Shown here one piece after another: positions 1 to 8,680 of a DNA stretch of 64,000 nucleotides. The position numbers and the translations under genes were made by a program. The notes beneath the pieces are model-generated. The model did no database searches. It was not told the origin of the DNA and saw only the letters and a list, made by a program, of their open reading frames with translations. Numbering within the stretch: the stretch's first letter is position 1; each line of letters starts with the position of its first letter. The stretch covers positions 1-64,000 of the forward strand of contig JAIBAK010000002.1 of NCBI GenBank assembly GCA_019695215.1. The letters run 5' to 3'. This DNA comes from Bacteroidia bacterium (lineage in GTDB: Bacteria; Bacteroidota; Bacteroidia; UKL13-3).

Positions 1-541
1 AAACCACTTTTCCGTTTCGTTCCACTATTCCCACCACTGGCGTTTTTGCTGTGCCACGTCCACGCTTGTTTGTAACGGTTGAAATGTTTGGCTCATTATC
101 CACTGGCTTGTTTCCTTTGCGGGGTTTTCCACCCACATAGGCTTCGTCCATTTCTACAATGTTTTGCAGGGCATAGCGGCAATCATCAATCATTGCCGAC
201 CGTACCCGCATAGCGGTGTACCAAGCGGTTTTGTAGGTGCAGCCCATATTCCGTTGCAACTGTTTGGCAGATATGCCCCGCTTGGCGTTTAGCATCATTC
301 CTATAAGCAAAAACCAATCGGTAAGCGGGTAACGTGTGCTCTCAAATATGGTTCCTACCTTTACCGAAAAGTGGCGTTGGCACGTGTTACAGTGGTGGCG
401 TTGTGGCTCACTTTTAAGGCGTTTGGTATTGGTGCTGCTACAATAGGTGCAGGTTACAGTTTTTCCCCACCTCAATTTTTCGAGGAATGACAAGCATTTA
501 GCCTCGGTATTATACTTTTTTTGAATCTGTTTTATGTTCAT
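1..541 (-). CDS. IS1595-family (ISXO2-like) transposase, N-terminal part, cut by window edge
   Basis: This is a DDE-type transposase that would move the surrounding insertion sequence. The reading frame is open from the ATG at 541 to the left edge and gives 180 residues. A zinc ribbon is formed by C31-x2-C34 and C51-x2-C54, followed by a helical DNA-binding stretch. The motif VEMDEAYVGG (D132) matches the first acidic residue of the ISXO2-like nuclease domain. The rest of the catalytic domain lies outside the window. The start is fixed by a perfect Shine-Dalgarno-like AAAGGAGG six bases upstream, which is unusual for this genome and suggests the element carries its own translation signals. 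Family assignment is by motif recognition. Confidence 0.85.
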   Translation of the reverse strand, partial: MNIKQIQKKYNTEAKCLSFLEKLRWGKTVTCTYCSSTNTKRLKSEPQRHHCNTCQRHFSVKVGTIFESTRYPLTDWFLLIGMMLNAKRGISAKQLQRNMGCTYKTAWYTAMRVRSAMIDDCRYALQNIVEMDEAYVGGKPRKGNKPVDNEPNISTVTNKRGRGTAKTPVVGIVERNGKVV

Positions 542-547
542 GTGAAA

Positions 548-555
548 CCTCCTTT
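548..555 (-). promoter_or_regulatory. Strong Shine-Dalgarno of the IS1595 transposase
   Basis: On the minus strand the sequence AAAGGAGG ends six bases before the ATG at 541. It is complementary to the usual anti-SD of 16S rRNA. Host genes in the window generally lack such a motif, as is known for Bacteroidota. Confidence 0.7.
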
Positions 556-1408
556 ATTTATTGGTATCTTCGTTAATTATTATGCCATCATCGGGATAGG
601 TGCGAATGATTTTAACGGCTCCTTCCACCAGAGATTTATCTCTTGGTTTATATGCTCTTGTTGGCAGTACCGTTATGCTGTAATGGTCTGCAAAAGCTGC
701 GAAGTCTTCATTGATTACCGGCTCGTATTTACTTGATTTGGTAACGGCTGATTTAAGATTGTCTGTTACCAAAGCGTTAGGAACTCCCCCGATATAATGT
801 AAAGCGCGCTCGCAGCTTTCAATCAGGTCTTCTTTTTGCTGACTGTAAGTGGCCTCTACGTACGTAAGCTGGCTACATCCAAGTATGGATACAAAAACCT
901 CTACCGCCTTTAGTTCTCCGGTTTGTGCATCTACAATGTGTAGCTTTTCTCCCGCATAATCAACATAAAGTTTATCTCCTGCTTTATGATCCATATGCAT
1001 TACGGGATTAACCTGTTGCTTCCACAGTTTGTAATAAAAACCGAACTGGCTTGATTTTAATCCATCGGGATATCGCGAGCGGTATTGTTCCCACATCATT
1101 TGCAGCGTGATACCCTTTCTGCGGAGTTGTTTATCGATATCCGGGAACAACTCAAATAGCGTTAGTGCTTTATCGCTTAGCCTGTGCCGGTGTGGTTTAA
1201 ATTGAGTGAAAAGTTCTTCCAGGTCATGGTCCGAGAGCTCTTCAATCTCAATGATGTTCAGATTTAAAAGCTTGTAATCACGAATGTACTTTTTGAGCGT
1301 ATTGCGCGATACGCCTGTCAGCCGATAGATGGCAAGGTTACTATTGCCCTGACTGTACAACCTTAGTATTTGTCTTATTTTACTCATGCTTATTGATTTA
1401 TTTGCCAT
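554..1408 (-). pseudogene. istA: IstA-type transposase of an IS21 element, C-terminally truncated
   Basis: This encodes the large transposase of an IS21-type element. About 284 residues remain of a family that is usually near 500. An N-terminal helix-turn-helix is visible (around residues 8-45, core SRNTLKKYI). The integrase-like core keeps its probable acidic triad D150 (YVDYAGE), D216 (VTDNLKS) and E262 (LVEGAV). After KIIRT the sequence departs from the family and stops 14 residues later, where the IS1595 element begins, so the C-terminal domain is lost. The ATG at 1408 is chosen over the one at 1444 because it starts right before the conserved N-terminal region. No partner istB is seen. 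It is probably inactive. Confidence 0.8.
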
Positions 1409-1607
1409 ATGGAGTTGATTGGATTTAATCCGCAAAAACTCCATTTCTGGTTACTAAATCAGCATGAACTTGCTATACAACAGGGGTGGTCAGTTTACTC
1501 CGGTTTACCCTGGTCAATTTCGTCCGGTTTTGGGTGGTCAATTTCAACCGGGGTAAGTGGTCAGTTTGTTCCGGCATACCCTGGTCAGTTTCACCGGAAT
1601 CTCCACA
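600..1607. mobile_element. IS21-family insertion sequence, truncated remnant
   Basis: The remnant holds a truncated istA and, at its right side, five copies of a 10-base core (TGGTCARTTT) at 23-24 base spacing, the kind of multiple end repeat known at IS21 termini. No istB ATPase gene is present in the window. The right boundary is placed near 1607, where the helicase reading frame stops matching its family and reads into the repeats. The left boundary is set by the IS1595 element. Confidence 0.7.
1487..1591. repeat. Five tandem 23-24 bp IS21 end repeats
   Basis: The core TGGTCAGTTT or TGGTCAATTT occurs at 1487, 1511, 1535, 1558 and 1582, each followed after a few bases by CCGG. Spacing is 24, 24, 23 and 24 bases, about two helical turns. 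IS21-family ends are known to carry several such transposase-binding repeats. The outer copies encode the foreign C-terminus of the neighbouring helicase ORF. Confidence 0.85.
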
Positions 1608-3997
1608 TCAAACACCGGTTTGGTAATAATGTGCTGCGAAAGCATTTCTATTGCTTCGGCTTGTGTGATACTCGGATTGATATTTTTATGTAAACCTTTT
1701 AAGAAACTATCAAAAGCCTTTTGGTGCTTGGGTTCTTCATTAATGAGTTTGGTAATGCGCTCAATTTGGCGTTGTGCAATTTCGGCTACTGATTTTGCCC
1801 ATTGTTCCCAGTAACGTTTATCACCCACCTTTTGCACCATACGGGCAAAAACAACATTCTGCAACTGTTCAAATTGCATGGCCAACTGCTTGCTGATATC
1901 TTTTGAAGTCTGGTAAGTAGTAAAATCTTCATTCACTCTCCAGGGCATACCTTCCTGATCAAAAGAATATTCAGGCCTCCCAACCAAAATTTGCTCAGGA
2001 CGGTGTTTATTGAGTTCAATTTTATTTACCGTGGCATTGAAGCGGTCGTCATGAGCACGAAGGGCATTTAATACCGTCCACACCACTTTGTACCTTTCGT
2101 TATCATCCAATGCGCTGGCAGCATCTACATCAGAAGGTACAACCACCGGAATAATAATATACCCATATTTTTTTCCGGGGGCTTTTCGCATAACTCTACC
2201 TACAGATTGCACTACATCTACCTGCGAGTTACGGGCGGAAAGAAACATTACCGCATCCAGCGATGGCACATCTACTCCTTCACTCAAACATCGCACATTA
2301 GTGAGCACCCGGCATTCGTTGGCGGATGTATCGGCTTTGAGCCATTCCAGCAATTCATCACGTTGCGGGGCCGACATGGTTCCGTCAATATGCTGCGAAC
2401 CCACAGAAACCATCTGTTCCATCTTTTCTTCAGGAAGCGAACTCAGATATGCTTCGGTGGCTGTATTGAATGTAGCCGTAATTTTGCGCGAAACGGCAAT
2501 ACTTGAGCAAAAAGCTACCGCTCTGCGCATAGGTGCCGGATCACTGTCTTTAATGATTCCCTCGTCCCCAAGTATTTGTTTGGAAAGTGCATTGATACAT
2601 CCAACAAGTTTAGATGCATCATCTGTATTAATTTCACTTTCCTTATCAGCTATCATCCGTTGAATTGCCGGAGGAACATCGTTACCACTGAGTGTTAAAA
2701 TCAGCACCTTGTAATCCGTTAACAAATCCTTTTCAACAGCTTCTCCAAAGCCAATCCGGTAAATTTCCTCTCCGTACAGGCTTGTATCATCCATTGAACA
2801 TAAAATTGCTTCCGCCTGAGCAGCTTTGCTTTTTACATCATCGCTATATAAACGGGGTGTGGCTGTCATATACAACCGCTTTTTAGCTTTGATGAAGTTG
2901 TTGTCATGCACTTTTGTAAAAGCCGACTCATCCTCTCCGGCAATAGTTACACCTGTAGTTCGATGTGCCTCATCACAAATAATCAAATCAAACTCATCTA
3001 CCCCCAGTTGCTCCTTACGGAATTCCTGTTGTGCCTTAGCAATAACTTCAATAGACTGATAAGTAGAAAACACCACCGTCATTCCCGCATTGCCTTGCTT
3101 ACTGAATCGTTTAAACTGATAAAGAATTTCCTTTACATTAGTAGATGCAGGTAAGGCGAGATCCACCACGCTAAAATTATCACTGTCATCATTTTTAGTT
3201 TTTCGTTTAGAAACATCAGGATCAGAACAAATACAAATGGCATTAATGGGCTCCGCAGCGAATGTGGTCCATTCCCGTAATGTTTGTCCCAATAAAGCAA
3301 TGCTTGGAACTAAAAATAGCACCAGACCTTTGCCGTCTGTTTCTTTCTCTGCGATGCGAAGCGAGTTGAAAGTTTTACCGGTACCACAAGCCATGATGAG
3401 TTTACCCCGGTCATGGTTTTTAAAATACGTATGTGTTTTATCCAGAGCATCTTTTTGATGAAGTTTCAATTCTCTCGTAGTAATTCGTGATGGTGCTCCG
3501 TGAATTCCACTATCCAGTTTTTCCCAATCAACAGGAGCATTCATTAAATCATGAAGACCTAACCGGGAAACAGGAGGGTGTTGATTTTTGATTGCTTCAG
3601 TAGCATTCGGCCCCCACTTGTTAGTAGTTGAAATCCACAAACGCTGAGCAAAGTGAACCGTTTTTAATTCTTCGTTTTTAAATCCCCTGCTTGAGGTAGA
3701 CAGAAAACTATCAACGGAAGCTTTATCAATTGTTGATGTCTCTTGGTAACATTTACATTGTATGGCCCAATAATCTCCATCATAAGTCAGAGCAACCAAA
3801 TCAATTCCTGTATCCAGAATTCCTAAATCTGATTTCCCAGGGAATTCGTTCCATAACCAAACATGTTTGAATCGAAAAGCATATTGCGGATCAGTTTGCA
3901 GGTATGCTTGCATGAGTCTTTCAAATCGGTCTCCTTTATCACGCTCGTTAAAGGCTATCTTTCGGTATTTTTCTAAAATACGATCAAACGGTATCAT
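1544..3997 (-). pseudogene. Type ISP restriction enzyme-like nuclease-helicase, truncated at its C-terminus by an IS21 element
   Basis: The product would cut and translocate DNA. Residues 1-170 look like a Mrr-type PD-(D/E)xK nuclease, with D66 in TGIDLVA and QCK at 80-82. A superfamily 2 helicase follows, with Walker A ACGTGKTF (about 203-210), DEAH at 342-345, MTAT at 377-380 and motif VI VGRVMRKAPGKKYG. Type ISP enzymes such as LlaGI have this order followed by a coupler, an adenine methyltransferase and a target-recognition domain, about 1600 residues in all. Here about 796 native residues remain. Around nt 1609 the frame enters the IS21 end repeats and adds some 20 foreign residues. The missing half may survive beyond the left edge. 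A stand-alone nuclease-helicase of another defence family is the alternative. Confidence 0.7.
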
Positions 3998-4111
3998 TCA
4001 GTGGTGCCTATTTTTATTCGGCAAACGCAAAATAACTTATTAGGACACAATTTCAAATATTAAGACATTTTATAGCGTTAATAGATTACTTTAAAAGAAC
4101 CGGTAACCTGA

Positions 4112-4128
4112 ACTTCGCTTTGTGAAGT
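4112..4128. promoter_or_regulatory. Small inverted repeat over the XRE gene start
   Basis: ACTTC (4112-4116) and GAAGT (4124-4128) form a 5-bp inverted repeat with a 7-base spacer that covers the GTG start of the XRE gene. Autoregulatory XRE and C-protein operators often sit here, but the repeat is short and could be chance. Confidence 0.3.
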
Positions 4129-4481
4129 ATACAGTAGGTCAAAACATTAGAAGAATACGAGTAGCAAAAGATTTAACTCAGGAAAATATGGGTTATGAGT
4201 TGGGAATTACCAAAAGCGCTTACTCAAAAATAGAACGTGACGAAACAGATGTAAACCTGAGTCGGCTGCTTTCTATTGCGAAAGTATTGGAAGTTAATGT
4301 AACTGATTTTTTTGATTCAGGCATCCAGCACTCAAAAGCAGAAGACCCCCTCAATAAATACGGTTTTGCCACCAAAAGCGATGTGGAGGAATTGGTGCGC
4401 ATGATAAAACAACTGGCAAACGAGGTGGAGCAATTGAAACTTAGCAAAGCCTCGGTTAAAAGATCGTCCCGAAAAAAATAA
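4122..4481 (+). CDS. XRE-family helix-turn-helix regulator
   Basis: This is a 119-residue DNA-binding protein. Residues 6-60 form a typical HTH_3 domain (GQNIRRIRVAKDLTQENMG, then KSAYSKIERDE as the recognition part). Residues 75-105 look like a short coiled coil, and the last 12 are lysine- and serine-rich. The start is GTG; no ATG lies nearby in frame before the HTH. It is divergent from the truncated restriction-helicase gene across 124 bases. Small HTH proteins next to restriction genes often act as controller proteins, so a past role in controlling that locus is a reasonable inference. It could equally be an unrelated regulator. Confidence 0.75.
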   Translation: MKYTVGQNIRRIRVAKDLTQENMGYELGITKSAYSKIERDETDVNLSRLLSIAKVLEVNVTDFFDSGIQHSKAEDPLNKYGFATKSDVEELVRMIKQLANEVEQLKLSKASVKRSSRKK

Positions 4482-4583
4482 ATCGTCTTGTTCCGGTTTC
4501 TCCGGTCTAAGCTTATTTCTTTTTATAGTTAGCTGCTTCCTTTTTAGGTAGTTTACTGCCATTACTAAAAAATTATAAAAAAA

Positions 4584-4631
4584 TTTGCGAAACCGAATAG
4601 TTGCACATATATTTGCATCCGATTAGTTGCA
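4584..4631 (+). promoter_or_regulatory. Promoter and direct-repeat operator of the ArsR operon
   Basis: A Bacteroidota-type promoter is visible: TTTG at 4584-4587, a 20-base spacer, then TATATTTG (TAnnTTTG) at 4608-4615. Two near-identical 13-mers, CCGAATAGTTGCA (4593-4605) and CCGATTAGTTGCA (4619-4631), lie 26 bases apart. One falls between the -33 and -7 elements and one just past the -7, a good position for an ArsR-type repressor to block polymerase. The operator role is inferred. Confidence 0.65.
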
Positions 4632-4648
4632 TATTAAAGGAAGCACAC

Positions 4649-4969
4649 ATGAGAAGAGATGTTTTTCAAGCTATTGCCGACCCTACCCGCAGAGCCATTA
4701 TTTTATTGATTGCAGTGCAGGCTATGACCCCAAATGCATTAGCCGAACATTTTGATACTACCAGGCAGGCAGTGTCAAAACATTTACGGATACTTACCGA
4801 ATGTGAACTGGTAAAACCCGAATACAAGGGCAGGGAAATTTACTACGATTTGAATGCTGCTAAAATGAAAGAAATTGATAAATGGCTTGAACAACTCAGA
4901 AAAATATGGGAAAGCCGCTTTAATGAACTTGACTCGTTATTAACTCACCTTAAAAAGAATAAAAAATGA
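4649..4969 (+). CDS. ArsR-family winged-helix regulator
   Basis: This 106-residue regulator has a single winged-helix domain ([12 protein letters not shown], then [14 protein letters not shown] as recognition helix, then the [13 protein letters not shown] wing). It lacks the paired cysteines of metal-sensing ArsR proteins, so it belongs with the group usually encoded beside SRPBCC (AHSA1) proteins. The ATG at 4649 is preferred over an upstream in-frame ATG at 4601, which lies inside the promoter/operator. Its stop overlaps the next start (ATGA), so the three genes 4649-6308 are translationally coupled. It probably represses its own operon through the direct repeats upstream. The inducer is unknown. 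Confidence 0.85.
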   Translation: MRRDVFQAIADPTRRAIILLIAVQAMTPNALAEHFDTTRQAVSKHLRILTECELVKPEYKGREIYYDLNAAKMKEIDKWLEQLRKIWESRFNELDSLLTHLKKNKK

Positions 4970-5937
4970 ATCCACACCTTCAATTTGATTTTTCTGTAAA
5001 CAAGGAAAACAACACCGTGAACGTAACCCGGGAATTTGCCGCCAATATAGAACTGGTTTGGGACGCATGGACCAAACCCGAACTGCTTGACCAATGGTGG
5101 GCTCCAAAACCCTATCAAACCAAAACCATTTCAATGGATTTCAGCGTAGGCGGAAGATGGTTATACTATATGATAAGCCCTGAAGGCGAAAAACACTATT
5201 GTTTGAATGAATATAAAAAGATAGATGTGCTAAAAAGTTTTTCGGGATTAGATGCTTTTTGTGACGAGACCGGAAACATTAATACCGATTTTCCGCGCAC
5301 TGTTTGGAACAATACATTTACCCAAAATGCACAAACCACCACAGTGAATATTGTTGCTCAATACGAAAAATTGGAAGACCTGGAAAAAATTATTGAAATG
5401 GGATTTAAGGAAGGATTTACAATGGCATTGGGGAATCTGGATCAATACCTGAAAGAGCAGTTAAAACTAAGAAGTGAATTACGTACCGATTCAAAATCGA
5501 GGGTGTGTACTTATCTTAATTTTCCGGGAAATACCGAAGAAGCGTTTTTGTTTTATCAGTCTGTTTTTAAAACAAAGTTTACGGGAAACGGCATTCAGCG
5601 GTTTGGCGATTTGCCGGCCGATGCCAATCATCCTCCGGTGGCTGATAGCGTAAAACAAATGGTACTGCATGTAGAATTGCCCATAACTGCCAACCATATT
5701 TTAATGGGAACCGATGCTCCGAAAGAAATGGGATTTACGGTAGTGCCCGGAAATAATATGCATATCTCGCTGGAGCCGGAAACAAAGGAGGAAACGCAAC
5801 GTCTATTTGAAGGACTATCGGCCGGAGGAACCATTACCATGCCTTTACAGGATATGTTTTGGGGTGCTTACTTTGGCAGCTTTACAGATAAATACGGAAT
5901 AAACTGGATGTTAAATTTTAACCATAAACAAATATGA
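4966..5937 (+). CDS. SRPBCC (AHSA1-like) and VOC (PhnB-like) fusion protein
   Basis: This 323-residue cytoplasmic protein joins two ligand-binding folds. Residues 1-170 are an SRPBCC/AHSA1 domain ([18 protein letters not shown], then WWAPK and GGRWLYYM). Residues 178-323 are a PhnB-type VOC domain ([19 protein letters not shown] near its start, then MGTDAP and a [11 protein letters not shown] end). The two are more often separate genes in such operons. The start overlaps the ArsR stop by four bases (ATGA). The substrate is unknown. Regulation should follow the ArsR promoter. Confidence 0.8.
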   Translation: MNPHLQFDFSVNKENNTVNVTREFAANIELVWDAWTKPELLDQWWAPKPYQTKTISMDFSVGGRWLYYMISPEGEKHYCLNEYKKIDVLKSFSGLDAFCDETGNINTDFPRTVWNNTFTQNAQTTTVNIVAQYEKLEDLEKIIEMGFKEGFTMALGNLDQYLKEQLKLRSELRTDSKSRVCTYLNFPGNTEEAFLFYQSVFKTKFTGNGIQRFGDLPADANHPPVADSVKQMVLHVELPITANHILMGTDAPKEMGFTVVPGNNMHISLEPETKEETQRLFEGLSAGGTITMPLQDMFWGAYFGSFTDKYGINWMLNFNHKQI

Positions 5938-6308
5938 AAAACACAAAACTCATTTACTGGACAACAACTATCCTGTTTTCGGCCTTTATGATTTTCTCAG
6001 CCGTTCCGGATATACTGGTGGTAGAAGATGCCAAACAATTTATGACTCATCTGGGGTATCCTGTATATTTTATTCCATTTATAGGGGTAGCCAAATTGCT
6101 GGGCAGTATTACCATTCTTATTCCAAGATTTAAAAAATTGAAGGAATGGGCTTATGCAGGTTTAATTTTCGATTTGACGGGAGCGGTGTATTCAGTAGTA
6201 GCTGTTGATGGTTTTCAGCCACCCATGCTTACCATGGTTCTTGTTTTTGCAGTGGCATTTACTTCTTACCGTTACAACCAAAAGTATTACGGGAGTAAGG
6301 CTGCATAA
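5934..6308 (+). CDS. DoxX-like four-helix membrane protein
   Basis: This 124-residue integral membrane protein has about four hydrophobic segments (residues 8-26, 44-64, 72-92, 98-116). It resembles the DoxX-like family, with the typical FSAVPDILV and FIGVAKLLGSI stretches. It is the third gene of the ArsR operon and starts within the stop of the previous gene (ATGA overlap). Families of this kind occur with SRPBCC/ArsR pairs in many Bacteroidota, but the biochemical role is not established. Confidence 0.75.
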   Translation: MKNTKLIYWTTTILFSAFMIFSAVPDILVVEDAKQFMTHLGYPVYFIPFIGVAKLLGSITILIPRFKKLKEWAYAGLIFDLTGAVYSVVAVDGFQPPMLTMVLVFAVAFTSYRYNQKYYGSKAA

Positions 6309-6332
6309 ATACGTTCAATAGCTATGGGTTGA

Positions 6333-7535
6333 TTATTCCGGCTTGCGGCACACTGCTGCAAATAAGGTATCTGCCCCTTCATTAGTTCCCTGAATGAGTT
6401 GCTGCACTATTATTTTCAACCCCTCTGAAGAAGCAAGGAAGGCTGTTTGCTGTTCGTTTTCTTTGGCAAATACCGAGCAGGTACTGTACACTAACAGTCC
6501 CTGAGGTTTTAGAAAAGGCAGCACATTTTGTACAATGCTGCGTTGCAAGGCTGCATACCTGTTAACGGTTTGTTCATTCATTTGCTGCAACTGCTCGGGG
6601 GTGCGTGCCCACGTACCCGAACCGCTGCAGGGAGCATCTACCAGAATTAAATCAAAAAAACCGGGGGGAACTTCCATTCGTTTTTTACCAGGCCATTTAG
6701 TAAATGAAATAGTGGAATGCGGCATACTTAAATCGGCAACTGCCGCTGCATAGGAATCAATCCCGTTTATGGCAAATCGTTGTTGTAAATTTTCCAGTAT
6801 CCGTTCGCGCATGTCGGAAACAAATAAATGTATGCCGGAGCAGTTATCGGCAAGGGCAAGACTCTTTCCCCCTGAAGCCGCACAACAATCCCATACATTT
6901 ATTCCCTGAGTTACCTGAAACAAACGGGTTACCTTTTGCGAACTTAAATCCTGCACCTCAGCCAAACCTTCTGCTTGCGGATTACTTCCATTTGGCAAGG
7001 CATATGCCTGAGGTATCTCAGCGTTTCGCTCAAAGGGCAATTGCTGCTTTTGTAATTGCTGCTCCAGCAACTGTTCTTTACCTATACGTGCGCGTAACCA
7101 CAAGCGCGGTTGTTTAAAAAAACTTTCGATATACTCCATTTTAAGCAATTCATCACACAATTCATCCATCCATGGAAAAATGTCGGCAGGAGAAATCTGT
7201 ACTAATTTTAACTTTTCTGCAGCCGAAAAACGCCATGATGCATCATCGGGCTTCCAATGGCAGCGTAAAGAGAGGAAATCGAAAAAAGGAGAAGTTTCTG
7301 TTTCGTTTAAAAAAACGGCTATGGCCAGTCGCAACTCTGTTTCCTCACCGGTAATAGCTTTGCCCAGCCTGAACCAATAGTAAGTGTACTGCCTGAGTAA
7401 TTTGCGGTCTTTTGAACCTATTTGTTTGTTTTCACGAAAATAATTTTTGAGAAAATGATGCAGCGGTATTTCAAAATGGTAAGCGGATAATATGCGCTTA
7501 ACGTGTGTCAGCCTGATATCTTCAATACGACTCAC
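6333..7535 (-). CDS. RsmB/NOP2-family RNA (cytosine-5) methyltransferase
   Basis: This 400-residue enzyme would methylate cytosine in rRNA or tRNA using S-adenosylmethionine. The N-terminal part resembles the NusB-like region of RsmB. The C-terminal Rossmann fold has the SAM site CCAASGGKSLALADN, motif IV DAPCSGSGTWARTPE with its cysteine, and the second catalytic cysteine in YSTCSVFAKENEQ. The start is GTG, overlapping the stop of the upstream gene (GTGA). It is the last gene of a three-gene run with guaA and a periplasmic binding protein. RsmB is the closest name, but the exact target base is not decided by sequence. Confidence 0.85.
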   Translation of the reverse strand: MSRIEDIRLTHVKRILSAYHFEIPLHHFLKNYFRENKQIGSKDRKLLRQYTYYWFRLGKAITGEETELRLAIAVFLNETETSPFFDFLSLRCHWKPDDASWRFSAAEKLKLVQISPADIFPWMDELCDELLKMEYIESFFKQPRLWLRARIGKEQLLEQQLQKQQLPFERNAEIPQAYALPNGSNPQAEGLAEVQDLSSQKVTRLFQVTQGINVWDCCAASGGKSLALADNCSGIHLFVSDMRERILENLQQRFAINGIDSYAAAVADLSMPHSTISFTKWPGKKRMEVPPGFFDLILVDAPCSGSGTWARTPEQLQQMNEQTVNRYAALQRSIVQNVLPFLKPQGLLVYSTCSVFAKENEQQTAFLASSEGLKIIVQQLIQGTNEGADTLFAAVCRKPE

Positions 7536-8680
7536 TGCAGTTTATGAAATCTGAATCCATCGTAGCGCAGGATATTGAGGTAACCGTTTTCAAGTCCGCT
7601 GGTTTTTGCTTCCCGGTTAAAACGAAAACGGGTGTGCAGTGCCGGATATTCATTTCCTACCACAGCACTTTGAAAAGTTTTACCGTGATTACGCAGCATA
7701 TACATCATGACCAAAAACTGGTCGTACCCCCTAAAAACGTATTCATCAGGGTCTGTTGCGTAATGCTCACGAAAACGCATCACAAATGCATGAATAACTG
7801 AATCGTGGTAATTGATATAATACGGTGTGAGTAAATGAATATCCAGGGTATCCCACAATTTAAAATTCACATTGCTGAATTCAAGCCAGGGTTGCATACC
7901 TACCACACTCATCGGATTATCCTGAATAGTATCGTGCAGCTGATATAAAACAGTGTTTACCGTTTTTTCGTCCTTTGAAGGAATAATCACCCAATTATAC
8001 ATTGTCATCATTAATCCTTTGGCCGGATGGGTGGCGCGGGAGTATGTATAATCTTTGAGCAGATTTTTTTTACCGGCATTATACACTTTGGTAAATGCTT
8101 TGGTAAAACTTTTGTCCATAGCACTCCCGTCATGCACTAATAAAATATTTACACTATCAAGGTGATTGTTGATATAACGGGCCATTTCCCTTCCGTATGA
8201 CTCAATGGTTGGGTTAGCAGCAACTGAAAATTCGTTGGTACTTTGCGTTTGAAAAGTAAGAAACGGAGACAAAATGGGCGTTTTATTTTTAGCAGCAAAA
8301 CGTTCGGCCACATGAAACCCGTTTTTGTACAGAGGCCCGATGATTAAATCCATATTTTGGCGGTCGGGGCGGGCCATAATTTCTTTTATAAGATTGGTAT
8401 CGCTTTTATAATCGTCAATAAACAGCTGCAGTTTAAAACCTGCCCGTTCCAGCGAATCCAATGCAGTTAACACCCCCTGATAATAACTTACTGCAATTTT
8501 TTGCCATTGCGCATCGGCTCCTTTCAACTCCGTTTCGTTATCCAGAAAAAGAGGCAACACTAATTGTACTCTGAATTGCATGGATGAAACAGGCAGGCTA
8601 TCGGTTTGGGCAAATCCGTTGCCTGCAGAAACGACTAAAAGAAAAAATGCAATAATTTTTTTCAATTTATTCCCATTCAA
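7532..8680 (-). CDS. Periplasmic ligand-binding protein of the branched-chain amino-acid receptor fold
   Basis: This protein of about 380 residues has an N-terminal signal peptide ending AGNGFAQ and a Peripla_BP_6-like body (for example [38 protein letters not shown] and VNILLVHDG). No transporter genes lie nearby. Relatives in Bacteroidota beside guaA often add LysM repeats, which I do not see here. The frame begins with TTG at 8680, inside guaA. A second TTG at 8665 would give a cleaner signal peptide ([14 protein letters not shown]). It overlaps guaA by up to 14 bases and rsmB by four, so the three genes are one operon. The ligand is unknown. Confidence 0.7.
   Translation of the reverse strand: MNGNKLKKIIAFFLLVVSAGNGFAQTDSLPVSSMQFRVQLVLPLFLDNETELKGADAQWQKIAVSYYQGVLTALDSLERAGFKLQLFIDDYKSDTNLIKEIMARPDRQNMDLIIGPLYKNGFHVAERFAAKNKTPILSPFLTFQTQSTNEFSVAANPTIESYGREMARYINNHLDSVNILLVHDGSAMDKSFTKAFTKVYNAGKKNLLKDYTYSRATHPAKGLMMTMYNWVIIPSKDEKTVNTVLYQLHDTIQDNPMSVVGMQPWLEFSNVNFKLWDTLDIHLLTPYYINYHDSVIHAFVMRFREHYATDPDEYVFRGYDQFLVMMYMLRNHGKTFQSAVVGNEYPALHTRFRFNREAKTSGLENGYLNILRYDGFRFHKLQ

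Larger units (their letters stand above)
1..600. mobile_element. IS1595-family insertion sequence, partial
   Basis: The element contains the transposase gene running off the left edge. Its right boundary must lie between the transposase start and the last residues recognisable as IstA (near 590-615), but I could not pick out the terminal inverted repeat because the other end is outside the window. It abuts an IS21-type istA that ends abruptly, so it probably inserted into that older element. Confidence 0.6.

Noticed and set aside
1487..1591. Regular repeats that could be read as a CRISPR array
   Set aside because: Only 10-base cores with 13-14 base gaps that are themselves similar; no unique spacers. 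They are IS end repeats.
1409..1693. Plus-strand ORF through the IS21 end
   Set aside because: It is made of the repeats themselves (GQF, GFGWS), with no signal of coding.
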